A DNA stretch of 64,000 bases from CCMP332 sp040218795 (GCA_040218795.1 JAVJQT010000005.1:620001-684000), one strand, 5' to 3'; positions 1-9,469 are shown, counted from the stretch's first letter. A program made the numbers and translations. The notes: a model not told the origin generated them from the letters alone.

Positions 1-875
1 TTGGTCACCTGCCGATCAACCTCTACCTGTGAAAAGTCCGGATTAAATGTTAGATCGAGGTTGAGCGATGGCGTAATTCCAACCTTTATATCTCCACCGA
101 TTTCAATTTCCTTTAAACTATTGGATTCATTATAGTTTCTGACATCTCTTCCTGCTACATAAGGAATTAAAGTAATGTTTGGCCCGGGTTTAGGCAGGGA
201 ATCAACAAAAATTACCGAACCGGAATATCCCAGGTTTGATCCATTGAATTGTTGTGGAACGGGCGTCCAGGTTGAAACTTCATTGTATTTTAAATCATTT
301 CTCAGGAATATGATATTCCAAAATTTGCTTTGATTATTGTATCTCAGAGTTTTGAACGGAATTTTAATCTCAGCGGTCCAATAATTGTCGTAGCGCTTTA
401 CTTCAGAATACCAAACATTATCCCAGTCGGTACTCACGTTTTGGCCTTCGAATATCAATCCCTCTCTTTGAGCGCCATAAGGGCTTAGTCCAAATGAGAA
501 TCCCGTAGTTTTGTCGTTAAATGGATCAATGTAAATACTTAAATTATCTGTTGTCTGAAATCCCCAATCTCTTCTAAGACTTTCAATGGTATAGGGTTTT
601 GCCGAACTATCCTGCATTATGGCAAAGAAATAAACAGCTTTGTCATCAAAAATCATTCGAATTTCCGATTGGGATGAAGGGGCTGCTGTGTCGTTGGGGG
701 AATTGAGGTAAAAATTATCTGCTACTTCAGCAATTTTCCAGCTTTCTTCTTTCATTTCTCCATCGAGAATTACTGCATCAATGGCTCGTTTTGCTTTGAA
801 CTCTCGCAATCCTTGAGATCTCAGGTCATCGACCAAAAAGAAAGTCAATAAAGAAAAGAAAACTAATATTCTCAA
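1..875 (-). CDS. DUF5916 / CBM9-like exported protein (N-terminal part, runs off window)
   Basis: An open frame runs leftward off the window edge. About 290 N-terminal residues are visible and the C-terminus is missing. The first ~22 residues from a TTG codon at 875 (MRILVFFSLLTFF...) form a good Sec signal peptide. An in-frame GTG at 896 is an alternative start, and a stop lies a few codons further upstream. The mature part begins with a carbohydrate-binding family 9-like beta-sandwich (AKRAIDAVILDGEMKEESW, then IYIDPFNDKTTGFSFGLSP and WTAEIKIPFKTLRY). It continues into what looks like the start of an outer-membrane-type DUF5916 barrel (LTLNPDFSQVEVDRQVT). In Bacteroidota this family is exported and of unknown function, sometimes linked to polysaccharide or metal metabolism. 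The family call rests on the N-terminal motif pattern and is fairly secure; the function is open. Confidence 0.75.
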   Translation of the reverse strand, partial: MRILVFFSLLTFFLVDDLRSQGLREFKAKRAIDAVILDGEMKEESWKIAEVADNFYLNSPNDTAAPSSQSEIRMIFDDKAVYFFAIMQDSSAKPYTIESLRRDWGFQTTDNLSIYIDPFNDKTTGFSFGLSPYGAQREGLIFEGQNVSTDWDNVWYSEVKRYDNYWTAEIKIPFKTLRYNNQSKFWNIIFLRNDLKYNEVSTWTPVPQQFNGSNLGYSGSVIFVDSLPKPGPNITLIPYVAGRDVRNYNESNSLKEIEIGGDIKVGITPSLNLDLTFNPDFSQVEVDRQVT

Positions 876-1058
876 CGTGAATGAATCTAAAATCACAGGC
901 AAATATTCAAAAAACTATTGTAGATAAGTCCCGAAATATTTCAATAGGCTAAAAAATGGGTTGAAATGATTATTGTAGAGTAGTTTTACTTTAATAAAAA
1001 CTGAAATTGAGGTAATTGTTCTGAATTTGCGAAATTCGCATTTTAATTAATACCAGGA

Positions 1059-2414
1059 ATGTCAGCAGAATCACTAAAGGCAATATCACCCGTCGATGGC
1101 CGGTACTTTGAAAAAGTTAAGGAACTTTCTACTTACTTTTCAGAATACGCGCTTATTAAATACCGCATACGTGTTGAAATTGAATACTTAATCGCCCTGG
1201 CCGAAGGGCCCTTAAATGACAGAATTGGTGATATTCAATCTAAAAAAAATCACCTTAGAGCTGTATACGAAAATTTCAGTCTGGAAAATGCATCTCGTGT
1301 TAAAGCCATTGAATCTGAAATTAATCACGATGTAAAAGCTGTTGAGTATTTTATTAAGGAAAAACTTGAAGAACTCGGTCTTAGCCAAAATAAAGAGTTT
1401 GTTCATTTCGGACTTACTTCCCAGGATATTAATAATACATCAATTCCAGTAAGCATAAAGGATTGTCTGGATCAGGTTATTTATCCCGAGTTGCAAACTT
1501 TAATTGACAAACTCAAGGAACTTTCAAAAAAATGGAAAGATGTCACTATGTTGGCCAGAACTCATGGCCAGGCGGCAAGTCCTACCAATTTGGGTAAAGA
1601 ATTCGCTGTTTTTATTGAAAGGATAGAGGTACAATTTGATAATCTTAAGTCCATTGAAAACAGAGTTAAATTTGGAGGAGCAACCGGCAATTTTAATGCC
1701 CATCACGTAGCTTTTCCTGAAGTGAACTGGCCGGAATTCGGAAATACTTTTGCCGAAAATTATTTGGGATTAAAACGAAGTCAGTTTACCACACAAATTG
1801 AACACTATGATCAATTAGCAGCGCTCTTTGATAATTTCAGTCGCATTAACACTATACTAATCGATCTTGATCGCGATGTTTGGCAATATATTTCAATGGG
1901 CTATTTTACTCAAAAAGTTAATAAAGGAGAAGTTGGCTCTTCCGCTATGCCGCATAAGGTAAATCCCATTGATTTTGAAAACTCAGAAGGGAATTTAGGT
2001 ATAGCCAATTCAGCTTTTAATCATTTATCTTCAAAACTTCCAATTTCCAGATTACAAAGAGATCTCACTGATTCCACGGTATTAAGAAATATCGGTGTTC
2101 CAATGGCCCATTCTTTACTCGCATGGAAATCTCTAAAAAAAGGATTGGACAAAATCGAAATCAACAGGGAAAACATTTCAGCAGATCTTGAAGCCAACTG
2201 GGCTGTAGTGGCCGAGGCTATTCAAACTATTCTGCGAAGGGAAAATTATCCAAACCCCTATGAGAGTCTCAAAGACCTCACCAGGGGAAGTAAGGAAATC
2301 AATAAGAAAACCATTCACCGTTTTATAGATACATTGAATGTCAGTGAAGAAATAAAGGAAGAATTGAAAAAAATTAATCCGGAAAATTATTCAGGCGTAT
2401 ATCCGGACTTCTAG
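1059..2414 (+). CDS. purB: Adenylosuccinate lyase
   Basis: This cytosolic enzyme of purine synthesis removes fumarate from SAICAR and from adenylosuccinate. The 451-residue length suits the PurB branch of the fumarase/aspartase superfamily. Visible motifs are the N-terminal LKAISPVDGRY, the catalytic-histidine segment ARTHGQ (residues 167-172) and the family signature GSSAMPHKVNPIDFEN at about 294-309, whose serine loop carries the general base. The ATG at 1059 gives the expected N-terminus. The gene stands alone. Its stop overlaps by 4 bp the stop of a convergent small gene, so both transcripts run into each other. No purine-operon neighbours are visible. Confidence 0.97.
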   Translation: MSAESLKAISPVDGRYFEKVKELSTYFSEYALIKYRIRVEIEYLIALAEGPLNDRIGDIQSKKNHLRAVYENFSLENASRVKAIESEINHDVKAVEYFIKEKLEELGLSQNKEFVHFGLTSQDINNTSIPVSIKDCLDQVIYPELQTLIDKLKELSKKWKDVTMLARTHGQAASPTNLGKEFAVFIERIEVQFDNLKSIENRVKFGGATGNFNAHHVAFPEVNWPEFGNTFAENYLGLKRSQFTTQIEHYDQLAALFDNFSRINTILIDLDRDVWQYISMGYFTQKVNKGEVGSSAMPHKVNPIDFENSEGNLGIANSAFNHLSSKLPISRLQRDLTDSTVLRNIGVPMAHSLLAWKSLKKGLDKIEINRENISADLEANWAVVAEAIQTILRRENYPNPYESLKDLTRGSKEINKKTIHRFIDTLNVSEEIKEELKKINPENYSGVYPDF

Positions 2415-2866
2415 GCTACGAAATCACCGGACATTTGTCTGCAGAACTTAATGGCCCTTCTCAACTTCCTCTTATAAAAGGGGCCGTTTTTTTTCATCAA
2501 CTTAAAATGGGCTTTAAGATTATGCCAAAAAGGTTTTTCATCGGTATAGCCCTCTGCTGAAGTTTTGGGTATCAATAGATACTCAAAACCCATTTCATCG
2601 GCAATCTCTTCCATACACGGATTACCGTAAAGTACTTTTTCCGGTTTTCTAACAATTAAATAAATTTTAGATTTTGGGAAATTTGGGGTTTTGCTTCCAT
2701 TGAAATTTTTATTTTGCTTAATATCTATTGCAGTAGAAGGCATATCCTCGTTTACATCACTTCTTGCCTCAAGTTCTTGCGCAAATGTTGATTGTGAGAA
2801 CATTAAAATTAGCAAAGCGATCGATATGTATAAATGCTTTTTGATATTCACATTAAAAATCTCCAT
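2411..2866 (-). CDS. Small exported protein of unknown function
   Basis: I do not recognise this family. The ATG at 2866 (MEIFNVNIKK...) is preferred over an upstream ATG at 2887, because it places a lysine-rich n-region and a hydrophobic stretch ending SQSTFAQ as a Sec signal peptide. The mature protein is about 120 residues and basic, especially the C-terminal helix-like segment (FYKRKLRRAIKFCRQM). It has one Cys in NPCMEE and one in the tail. The segment KIYLIVRKPEKVLYGNPCM resembles small Bacteroidota periplasmic proteins seen next to unrelated genes. The stop overlaps purB tail to tail. Confidence 0.6.
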   Translation of the reverse strand: MEIFNVNIKKHLYISIALLILMFSQSTFAQELEARSDVNEDMPSTAIDIKQNKNFNGSKTPNFPKSKIYLIVRKPEKVLYGNPCMEEIADEMGFEYLLIPKTSAEGYTDEKPFWHNLKAHFKLMKKNGPFYKRKLRRAIKFCRQMSGDFVA

Positions 2867-2922
2867 GCAAAAGTGAGAAAAAAACATCAGAATCGTACAA
2901 ATTGGCTTTGAGGCATTAAAAA

Positions 2923-2941
2923 AGCCCCGAAATTCGGGGCT
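2923..2941 (-). terminator. Rho-independent terminator of the downstream-oriented secreted gene
   Basis: A perfect 7-bp GC-rich stem (AGCCCCG / CGGGGCT, 2923-2929 with 2935-2941) with a 5-nt loop lies 5 bp past the stop of the leftward gene at 2947-3729. On the minus strand it is followed directly by a run of six T (2918-2923 read in reverse). This separates that gene from the small gene at 2411-2866. Confidence 0.85.
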
Positions 2942-2946
2942 AAGAA

Positions 2947-3729
2947 TTATTTCTTGAAGAAGTTTTCCGTTCGATTATCTATTACCAGATAATAAACCTG
3001 ACCTGTTTTTAGGTCGCTGACATCGATTTCTGTAGCCCTGCCTTTTTTAATTTCATTGCCGAAATGATCCAAAATTTCATAATCCGTTTCACGCGATAAG
3101 ATTAATTTATCTTTTGGTTTCGGTGGGTTAAAGGTTACCGGTGGGAGATCAGAAGTAAATTCCTTAATTCTTGTATTGTAAACCTGCCCGGTTCTTTCTT
3201 CATATTTTATTCTATACTTATTGTTACCGCTGTGGTGATAAGTTTTCAATGAATAAGAATTGGTTCCCGGTCTTCCCTGTGATGATACCTCGCCGACTAC
3301 CTTCCATGTATTATTTACAAAATGCTCTACTTTATAAGTGTTTTGGGGTTTTTCACCAATAGAGGACCAATTTACTCCATCACTATTCACATCAAATGAT
3401 TCAAACTTAAAAGCTTTGTTTGTGACGAAGACATTGGGGTTAAGAATTTTAGGAGTACATCCATCTTTATGAACTATCCGAATCTCAATGGCTTCATCCA
3501 TTGTCAAATAGTTAAGCGAAATAATAAATGCTCCCTGATTTTTATGCGGCTTCAACTTTCCATTAATGTAGACTTCTTCTACACAGTATTCAGAAGTTGA
3601 AGAACCATTGAATGGGTTCTGCACATACAAATCCTTGCCGTGATATTGTCCAACAAGTGTTATCTCTCCGCCAAGGGCTATTTGAGAGATTAATAAGGAA
3701 AGTACTGCCAGGTATGATTTCAAATTCAT
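2947..3729 (-). CDS. Exported protein with T9SS-like C-terminal beta domain, unknown function
   Basis: This is a 260-residue protein. A signal peptide (MNLKSYLAVLSLLISQIALG) is followed by beta-rich sequence with no enzyme motif that I recognise. The first ~80 mature residues (VQNPFNGSS, CVEEVYINGKLK, INLNYL-like strands) form an Ig-like unit found in several Bacteroidota exported proteins. The end (YEILDHFGNEIKKGRATEID, then VSDLKTGQVYYLVIDNRTE and a final FKK) has the strand order and Lys-rich terminus of a T9SS type A sorting domain but lacks the usual YPNP opener. Secretion through T9SS is therefore possible but unproven. A strong terminator follows the stop. Confidence 0.6.
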   Translation of the reverse strand: MNLKSYLAVLSLLISQIALGGEITLVGQYHGKDLYVQNPFNGSSTSEYCVEEVYINGKLKPHKNQGAFIISLNYLTMDEAIEIRIVHKDGCTPKILNPNVFVTNKAFKFESFDVNSDGVNWSSIGEKPQNTYKVEHFVNNTWKVVGEVSSQGRPGTNSYSLKTYHHSGNNKYRIKYEERTGQVYNTRIKEFTSDLPPVTFNPPKPKDKLILSRETDYEILDHFGNEIKKGRATEIDVSDLKTGQVYYLVIDNRTENFFKK

Positions 3730-3827
3730 GAGAATTCGACAATTAAAAGTTCGGATAATACAATTTCAAATTTATATATTTTTCTAAAATATACCCTATG
3801 TAATGAATTATTTAGAAATAGTTCACA

Positions 3828-5051
3828 TTATTCATGCCTTAAAGCTTCAATAGGATCTAGCCTGGAAGCCTTTCCGGCAGGATAAAAACCGGATATGACT
3901 CCTACTACTAAACATATAACTATTCCTACAAACATCCATAGCCAAGGTACAACAAAAACTCTGCTTCCAATAGTAACTGCAATAATGTTGCCAATTCCCA
4001 ATCCTAAAACTACTCCGGCGATACCACCAAGCTGACAGATTACAATTGCTTCTATTAAAAATTGCTCTCGAATGGTGCCCGGTTTAGCACCCAATGCTTT
4101 TCTTACTCCGATTTCTCTTGTTCTTTCGGTTACCGATACAAGCATGATATTCATCAATCCTATCGATGCGCCCAGTAGTGTAATAAAACCAATGATAAAT
4201 CCACCCATTCTTAAATTTCCTGATATTTCATCCAATGTGGAGCTTATCGAATCGCTTCTTTCTATTGTAAAGGAGTCCTCTTTATTCAAGGGATCTTTGC
4301 GAATCTGCCGCATTAAGCCCGTAGCCATGCCCATAGCGTATTCCAAATCTTGTTCGGTATTGATTCCTACTGTAATTCCAAAACTTGGTTCATTTAAAAA
4401 AGGCAGTGAAGCTACAAGCGGGATCAGAATATTTCTATTGGTGCCACTTCCTCCAAACACGCCTCCGGTGCTTTCAATGACTCCAATTATTTTAAAATAT
4501 TTTCCCAATACTAAAATTTCTTCATTGAGCGGGTTTTCCTCACCAAAAAGGGTTTCTACAATCTCTTCACCAATTATTGCCACATTAAGTCCACGTATTA
4601 ACTCCTGACTGGAGAGGCCTCTGCCCTTAATTAAATTATAACCTTCATTATTTAAATAATTTTCATCGATAGCGATGACTTCCGAATTTGGGTTTGTTTT
4701 TTTAGAATGGCGTTTGGCTTCGGCCAATCCGCTGACCCATTCATAAATTCCCACGCTATTGCTATAGTCGTATTCTTTTTTGAATTTTAATGCTTGCCTG
4801 TAAGTGATTCTGGGATAAACTTTTCGCTGCTCACCGCGTCTTCTGCCAGTTCTTTTTTGGTATATTTCAAAACTATTTGCACCCAAAGTGCTTAAACTTT
4901 CGGTAATTGAAGCTTTCATTCCGTCAATTGCCGTAAGAATTCCGACCAAAGACATTATTCCTATGGCAATTATCGTTGCAGTAAGTATAGTCCTTAAAAG
5001 ATTATCCTTTATGGATTTAAAACTTTCCGAAATATTATTCCGTAGATTCAT
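3828..5051 (-). CDS. MacB/FtsX-type ABC transporter permease
   Basis: This 407-residue inner-membrane protein has the MacB topology. One N-terminal transmembrane helix (about residues 20-43) is followed by a large periplasmic MacB_PCD-type domain (about 44-280). Three C-terminal helices of the FtsX domain follow (about 283-305, 330-358 and 368-392), with the typical cytoplasmic coupling motif ERTREIGVRKALGAKPGTI. Such permeases work with a separate ATPase in mechanotransmission, for example lipoprotein extraction or efflux of peptides or antibiotics. No ATPase or membrane-fusion gene is adjacent, so the partner must be elsewhere. It is transcribed away from the gene at 5123, with a 71-bp gap. 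Confidence 0.9.
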   Translation of the reverse strand: MNLRNNISESFKSIKDNLLRTILTATIIAIGIMSLVGILTAIDGMKASITESLSTLGANSFEIYQKRTGRRRGEQRKVYPRITYRQALKFKKEYDYSNSVGIYEWVSGLAEAKRHSKKTNPNSEVIAIDENYLNNEGYNLIKGRGLSSQELIRGLNVAIIGEEIVETLFGEENPLNEEILVLGKYFKIIGVIESTGGVFGGSGTNRNILIPLVASLPFLNEPSFGITVGINTEQDLEYAMGMATGLMRQIRKDPLNKEDSFTIERSDSISSTLDEISGNLRMGGFIIGFITLLGASIGLMNIMLVSVTERTREIGVRKALGAKPGTIREQFLIEAIVICQLGGIAGVVLGLGIGNIIAVTIGSRVFVVPWLWMFVGIVICLVVGVISGFYPAGKASRLDPIEALRHE

Positions 5052-5122
5052 TAAGGAGAACTATTTTAGCTCTGTTTTTCTTGTATAACAAGATTACTAA
5101 TTATATCACAATTTAAATAGTC

Positions 5123-6388
5123 ATGATAAAGAAGCTTAGCTTTTTAATCCTTTTTTCCCTTTCCACTGTAATAAGTGCTTATAGCTCGAAGATTTTAATC
5201 CCAATGGACGAAGCCCAGTCCAATCATTTGAAAGCCTATGGAATCTCCTATTGGATTCTAGCACAGGAACAAGAGGTGGAGTGGCTGTTAAATTACCGCG
5301 GTGGAAGTTTTTTATTTCAAAATGCTCAGCTTTTTCAAAATGAACTAATCATAAGAGGCGTGAGCTATGAGGTTATTTCAGATGCTGAAGCCAATCAAAT
5401 CGTAGAACTTATCGCCAGTCCAAATAAAAATATGGATGTGATGAAGCTTGAGGTCGCGCCTAAGATTGCGGTTTATTCTCCTAAAACGGCCCAACCATGG
5501 GATGATGCGGTAACACTGGTTTTGACCTATGCTGAAATTCCCTACGATGTAGTTTTTGATGATGAAGTGATGAAAGGGGATTTGAGCAAATACGACTGGC
5601 TGCATTTGCACCATGAAGACTTTACCGGACAATACGGTAAATTTTACAGCATTCACAGAAATAAAAAATGGTATCAGGATCAGGTTCAGGAATTTGAAGA
5701 GACAGCTGCAAAACACGGCTTCACAAAGGTTTCACAATTAAAATTAGAGATTGTAAAAAGAATAAAGGCCTATACACTGGGTGGTGGTTTCTTATTCGCG
5801 ATGTGTTCCGCTACCGATACCTATGATATCGCACTTTCTGCGGATGGTGTGGATATATGTGAACATATGTTCGACGGTGACCCTGCTGATCCAAGGGCCA
5901 ATTCCAAGCTGAATTATGAGCCTACACTTGCTTTTAAGGATTTTCAATTGCGAATGAATCCAATGGAATACGAATATTCCAACATCGATAATGAGTCGCG
6001 AGAAAGAGGCCTCAATGAAAACAATGATTTTTTCTCACTTTTTGAATTCTCAGCAAAATGGGATCCGATCCCAACCATGCTGACTCAAAACCATGAAAGT
6101 ACAGTCAAAGGATTTATGGGGCAAACCACAGCCTATAAGAAAAGACTAATCAAGCCCGATGTAATTATTATGGGTGAAAACAAAAGCATCGATGAAGCGA
6201 GGTACATCCACGGAACCATCGGTAAAGGTTTTTGGACTTTTTACGGAGGTCATGACCCCGAAGATTATCAGCACTTTGTTGGAGAAGAGCCCACTGATTT
6301 AAACCTACATCCCAATTCACCCGGATATAGATTGATTTTAAATAATATATTATTCCCGGCTGCCAAAAAGAAAAAGCAGAAGACCTAA
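5123..6388 (+). CDS. Exported glutamine-amidotransferase-fold (ThuA-like) protein
   Basis: This is a 421-residue protein with a signal peptide (MIKKLSFLILFSLSTVISAY). Residues ~113-245 look like a class I amidotransferase/ThuA-type Rossmann fold. It opens with KIAVYSPKTAQPWDDAVTLV, carries the histidine-rich DWLHLHHEDFTG at about 158-169, and has a nucleophile-elbow-like GGGFLFAMCSATD with Cys228. A tail ends in a lysine run. Close Bacteroidota relatives are often labelled asparagine synthetase B. I see neither an N-terminal catalytic Cys nor the SGGxDS ATP-pyrophosphatase motif of AsnB, so that name looks wrong. The substrate is unknown and the location is periplasmic or extracellular. The stop overlaps the stop of the convergent B12 lipoprotein gene by 4 bp. 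Confidence 0.65.
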   Translation: MIKKLSFLILFSLSTVISAYSSKILIPMDEAQSNHLKAYGISYWILAQEQEVEWLLNYRGGSFLFQNAQLFQNELIIRGVSYEVISDAEANQIVELIASPNKNMDVMKLEVAPKIAVYSPKTAQPWDDAVTLVLTYAEIPYDVVFDDEVMKGDLSKYDWLHLHHEDFTGQYGKFYSIHRNKKWYQDQVQEFEETAAKHGFTKVSQLKLEIVKRIKAYTLGGGFLFAMCSATDTYDIALSADGVDICEHMFDGDPADPRANSKLNYEPTLAFKDFQLRMNPMEYEYSNIDNESRERGLNENNDFFSLFEFSAKWDPIPTMLTQNHESTVKGFMGQTTAYKKRLIKPDVIIMGENKSIDEARYIHGTIGKGFWTFYGGHDPEDYQHFVGEEPTDLNLHPNSPGYRLILNNILFPAAKKKKQKT

Positions 6389-7482
6389 AATCCTAAAAAC
6401 AAGAATCCATTGGGAGCAATTCCAACCTCATAACTTTGAAGTATCTGAGATGAAGTATTTACAAGATGTATCTCACCATTTTGGGTAAATCCTTTAGGGT
6501 CAGCCACCCAAAAATTTAATTCAATATCACCATAACCTTGATCCAGGCTAAAACCGTATATGGATGATACTTTGTTGTCGAGATTTACAATTTCATTTGA
6601 ATCCTTATCAAAATCTGAACGCGGGTCGAATCCATAAATACTTGTTCCGGAACTAAAATATAATTGAGAACCATCTGAATATAATTGACCATTTGGTTTT
6701 ATCCCAAGAGGAACTGAGTCAGTAACGGTCAGACTTTCATTGTCAATTTCATAAATCCATCCATTTGATCCGCCAAATGTATCCGTACAAATTACATTTA
6801 TTGATCCCCCATATACGCTTGCCATTCCATTAGGAGCAAATCCAACGGGTATAGTTTTTAGAGGGCTTGATCTTCCATGTTCAAATACCTGAACCGTATT
6901 GGTGAAATTATTACTAACATAAATGTTATTCCCATCAGTCGTATAAATCTGTTCGGTTCCCGGATCAGTTCCGGTATTGTTATCTCTGAAACTTAAATCA
7001 CTTCTATTGTATTTTGCAACAAAGGAATTCGTGAAATCAGAATTCCAGTTAGTTACATAGATCATATCATCTATTGTCAAAATATATCTTGGTAAAGACA
7101 AACCAGTTTCAATTACTGCGGTTTGTACAAAACTTGAATCATCAAGTACAAGGATTCTACTCTCATTATTTGATACTACGAAAATCCGATTATACAAATT
7201 ATCGTGATATACAGATTGAACTACATCTCCGGTGGTAATTCCACCATTTGATATACTTACGACATCATTGATCACCGACTTAGCTTCCCTATTTATATAG
7301 CTTAGACTTCCATTTGCCTGACCAAAATTGCCTTCATTCACTACAATAACATCTTGTTGGCTTTGATTTGGTAGGTTCGGTCCGCAGCCAGGATCACCAT
7401 CCATGCATGGCTCATCGTCATTATTACATGATGTAATTAGAAATGCTATAAATAGGATCGAAAATAATTTAATTGTATGCAT
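6385..7482 (-). CDS. BtuG-like surface beta-propeller lipoprotein (DUF5074-type)
   Basis: The protein is 365 residues. A lipobox FLITSC (Cys19) is followed by an Asp/Cys-rich linker and a YncE-like propeller: repeated strands such as NEGNFGQANGSLSYINRE, IFVVSNNESRILVLDD, DGNNIYVSNNFTNTVQVFE and APNGMASVYGG. It overlaps the start-proximal receptor gene by 14 bp and lies behind the same cobalamin riboswitch. In Bacteroides, the surface lipoprotein BtuG is a propeller that binds B12 with extreme affinity and caps BtuB. By fold and operon position this is the likely equivalent, delivering corrinoids to the receptor encoded upstream. Whether it binds B12 itself is inferred. Confidence 0.75.
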   Translation of the reverse strand: MHTIKLFSILFIAFLITSCNNDDEPCMDGDPGCGPNLPNQSQQDVIVVNEGNFGQANGSLSYINREAKSVINDVVSISNGGITTGDVVQSVYHDNLYNRIFVVSNNESRILVLDDSSFVQTAVIETGLSLPRYILTIDDMIYVTNWNSDFTNSFVAKYNRSDLSFRDNNTGTDPGTEQIYTTDGNNIYVSNNFTNTVQVFEHGRSSPLKTIPVGFAPNGMASVYGGSINVICTDTFGGSNGWIYEIDNESLTVTDSVPLGIKPNGQLYSDGSQLYFSSGTSIYGFDPRSDFDKDSNEIVNLDNKVSSIYGFSLDQGYGDIELNFWVADPKGFTQNGEIHLVNTSSQILQSYEVGIAPNGFLFLGF

Positions 7483-9358
7483 TGAGTTTCAGATTATAAT
7501 TAAGAGTAATTAAATAGTTTCTTCCCGGCATGGCTCGGTTGATATAGGTTTGATAAGTTTCATCTAACACATTCTGAACATTGAACGCCAGGTCAATATG
7601 ATGATCCTTTATCATAATTCGCTTGGATAAGCTGAAATTTAAAAGATCAAAAGCCTCCAGATAATTAGAGCTCGTTCGTCGTTCTGATACAAACTGATAT
7701 GATGCACTTAATCTGAAGTTGTGATATTCAAGGGCCGAATTTGCATTAAATGAATGCTCAGGAGTATATAGCCTTTGCAAATCACTTTCGGTATCAACAG
7801 CACTTGTATAATTGTATGCGAGCCCTCCGGATAAATTGAAGAATGCCAGCTTCAATTTTTTGATTTGAAGATTTGAATTTATTCCCTGACTTTTTATTCT
7901 ATACACATTATGCGGAACAAAAATATCTGTGTATAAAGCCTGTCTGATATCTGACCACAGGCTATCAACAACAATCCATTGCACTGCATTTTTGATATTC
8001 ATTTGATAAGCAACTACATCCAGTTTTACCTTTTTGAAACTCGCTTCAAATCCATATTCTAATTGCTGACTTTCTTCGGGTAAAATATCAGGATTGGCAT
8101 TAGGAATCCAATACCTTTCATTCAAGGTTGGTAAGCGGAAGTTTTCCGAGTAGGAACTTTTTATGCTAAACTTAAAAGGAGATTTGTTAAGCACATTATA
8201 GGATATTGCGACATTTGGGGTCAGCGGAACTTCATAAGCATTCACATGGGTATACCTCAAATTCAATTGAGCTTTAAGGTTCTTATATTCTAAGCGCTCA
8301 AATGCAAAAAATGAGGTCCGTATTTCGCTGCTGTTTTCTGGAAAGTTTTGATAATCAGGTAAAAAAAATTCAGAATTAATTCCAATTCCCGATTGTAGAA
8401 AATTGAATATCTGTTTGCTGATCCGTGCTCGAGTACCATATCTTCTGATACCACTGTATTCACCATTGAATTCTATATCGTCAGAGGTATAAAATGCATC
8501 CACCTGAATTAAGGCAAAGTCAGCATCCCTCAAGTAGGACAATTTATAACGATGCATTTGATCCAATTGCTTATCCTTGGAAGTTCTGTTGTTCATGGTA
8601 GGTTGCACTTCTGTAATGCCATCGTGCAGCCATCCATAAAATCTAATTTGATCTTTTTTACCTAGTTTATGTGCCATGGTTGTGGTAATCCCATTTTGCT
8701 GAAAAGCTGAATTATTTTGTTTTACCAATGGTTTTCGAAAGTCAGCTGTATTGATGTATTCGAAATTATTTTGTGCCTGATTTCTGTAATATCCTACCGA
8801 AATGAACTTTCTTTTATCTGAATATCTGTATTTCGTATGAGCACTTATTCTTTCAAAACTTCCATAGGAAGATCCTATTTCTAAATTTTCTTCCTTCCTA
8901 AATTGAATGCGGTCATTCATCAAAATAGCACCACCAATAGCTCCAGAGCCAAATGGAACAGAACCACCGCCATAAAGCAATTGAACATTATCCGTGCTTT
9001 GCATAGGAATATTAAAACCGTTGGACTGACCCAAACCCGCGTGGTTAACATTTATGCCGTTCCACATGACCGCCAAATGTTCAGGATTTGTTCCCCTTAT
9101 TCTTGGTGCTATTAAACCACTAAGGCCGTATTGTGTGAAATTGGCACCGTATTTTTCATTCAGTGAATTATAAAGACTATTAGAGGATGCATGACGAGCG
9201 TTATCCGGGTCTAATTTTAAACTGTAAATGCTCGTATTATTATCGGTCCAGGATTTGGCCTCAATGATAACTTCCTCAAGTGTATCAAGACTTTGAGCCT
9301 CAGCATTAATTACTAAGACAAGCACAATTAGGAATCCATGTATAATCCTTGCTTTCAA
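7469..9358 (-). CDS. btuB: TonB-dependent outer-membrane cobalamin receptor (BtuB-like)
   Basis: This 629-residue outer-membrane receptor starts with a signal peptide ending INAEAQ and a TonB-box-like LEEVIIEA. A plug domain follows (about 40-150: SLYNSLNEKYGANFTQYG, IRGTNPEHLAVMWNGINVN, LLYGGGSVPFGSGAIGGAI), then a 22-strand-type barrel ending in an aromatic terminal strand region. Its length matches BtuB (about 600) rather than the large SusC class, and it has no carboxypeptidase-like extension. The assignment to B12 comes from the cobalamin riboswitch directly upstream and the BtuG-like lipoprotein gene overlapping its 3' end. Transcription should be shut off when adenosylcobalamin is abundant. 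Confidence 0.88.
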   Translation of the reverse strand: MKARIIHGFLIVLVLVINAEAQSLDTLEEVIIEAKSWTDNNTSIYSLKLDPDNARHASSNSLYNSLNEKYGANFTQYGLSGLIAPRIRGTNPEHLAVMWNGINVNHAGLGQSNGFNIPMQSTDNVQLLYGGGSVPFGSGAIGGAILMNDRIQFRKEENLEIGSSYGSFERISAHTKYRYSDKRKFISVGYYRNQAQNNFEYINTADFRKPLVKQNNSAFQQNGITTTMAHKLGKKDQIRFYGWLHDGITEVQPTMNNRTSKDKQLDQMHRYKLSYLRDADFALIQVDAFYTSDDIEFNGEYSGIRRYGTRARISKQIFNFLQSGIGINSEFFLPDYQNFPENSSEIRTSFFAFERLEYKNLKAQLNLRYTHVNAYEVPLTPNVAISYNVLNKSPFKFSIKSSYSENFRLPTLNERYWIPNANPDILPEESQQLEYGFEASFKKVKLDVVAYQMNIKNAVQWIVVDSLWSDIRQALYTDIFVPHNVYRIKSQGINSNLQIKKLKLAFFNLSGGLAYNYTSAVDTESDLQRLYTPEHSFNANSALEYHNFRLSASYQFVSERRTSSNYLEAFDLLNFSLSKRIMIKDHHIDLAFNVQNVLDETYQTYINRAMPGRNYLITLNYNLKLNAYN

Positions 9359-9469
9359 AATTTATCATTCTCGATGAAAAAATTTCAAAGCCTTTGGATT
9401 GGAAGAATAAATGAAAAAACAACCAGTGTTTATCACCTATGCCTTTCACCCGAAAGCATTGATACTGTG

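Noticed and set aside
4072..4608. A 178-residue open frame on the plus strand inside the permease gene
   Set aside because: It is antisense to a well-supported membrane protein. The Ile/Ser/Pro-rich translation is the expected shadow of the opposite strand.
5080..5092. Palindrome CTTGT-ATA-ACAAG in the divergent gap
   Set aside because: The arms are only 5 bp and AT-rich. Chance occurrence in this base composition is likely.
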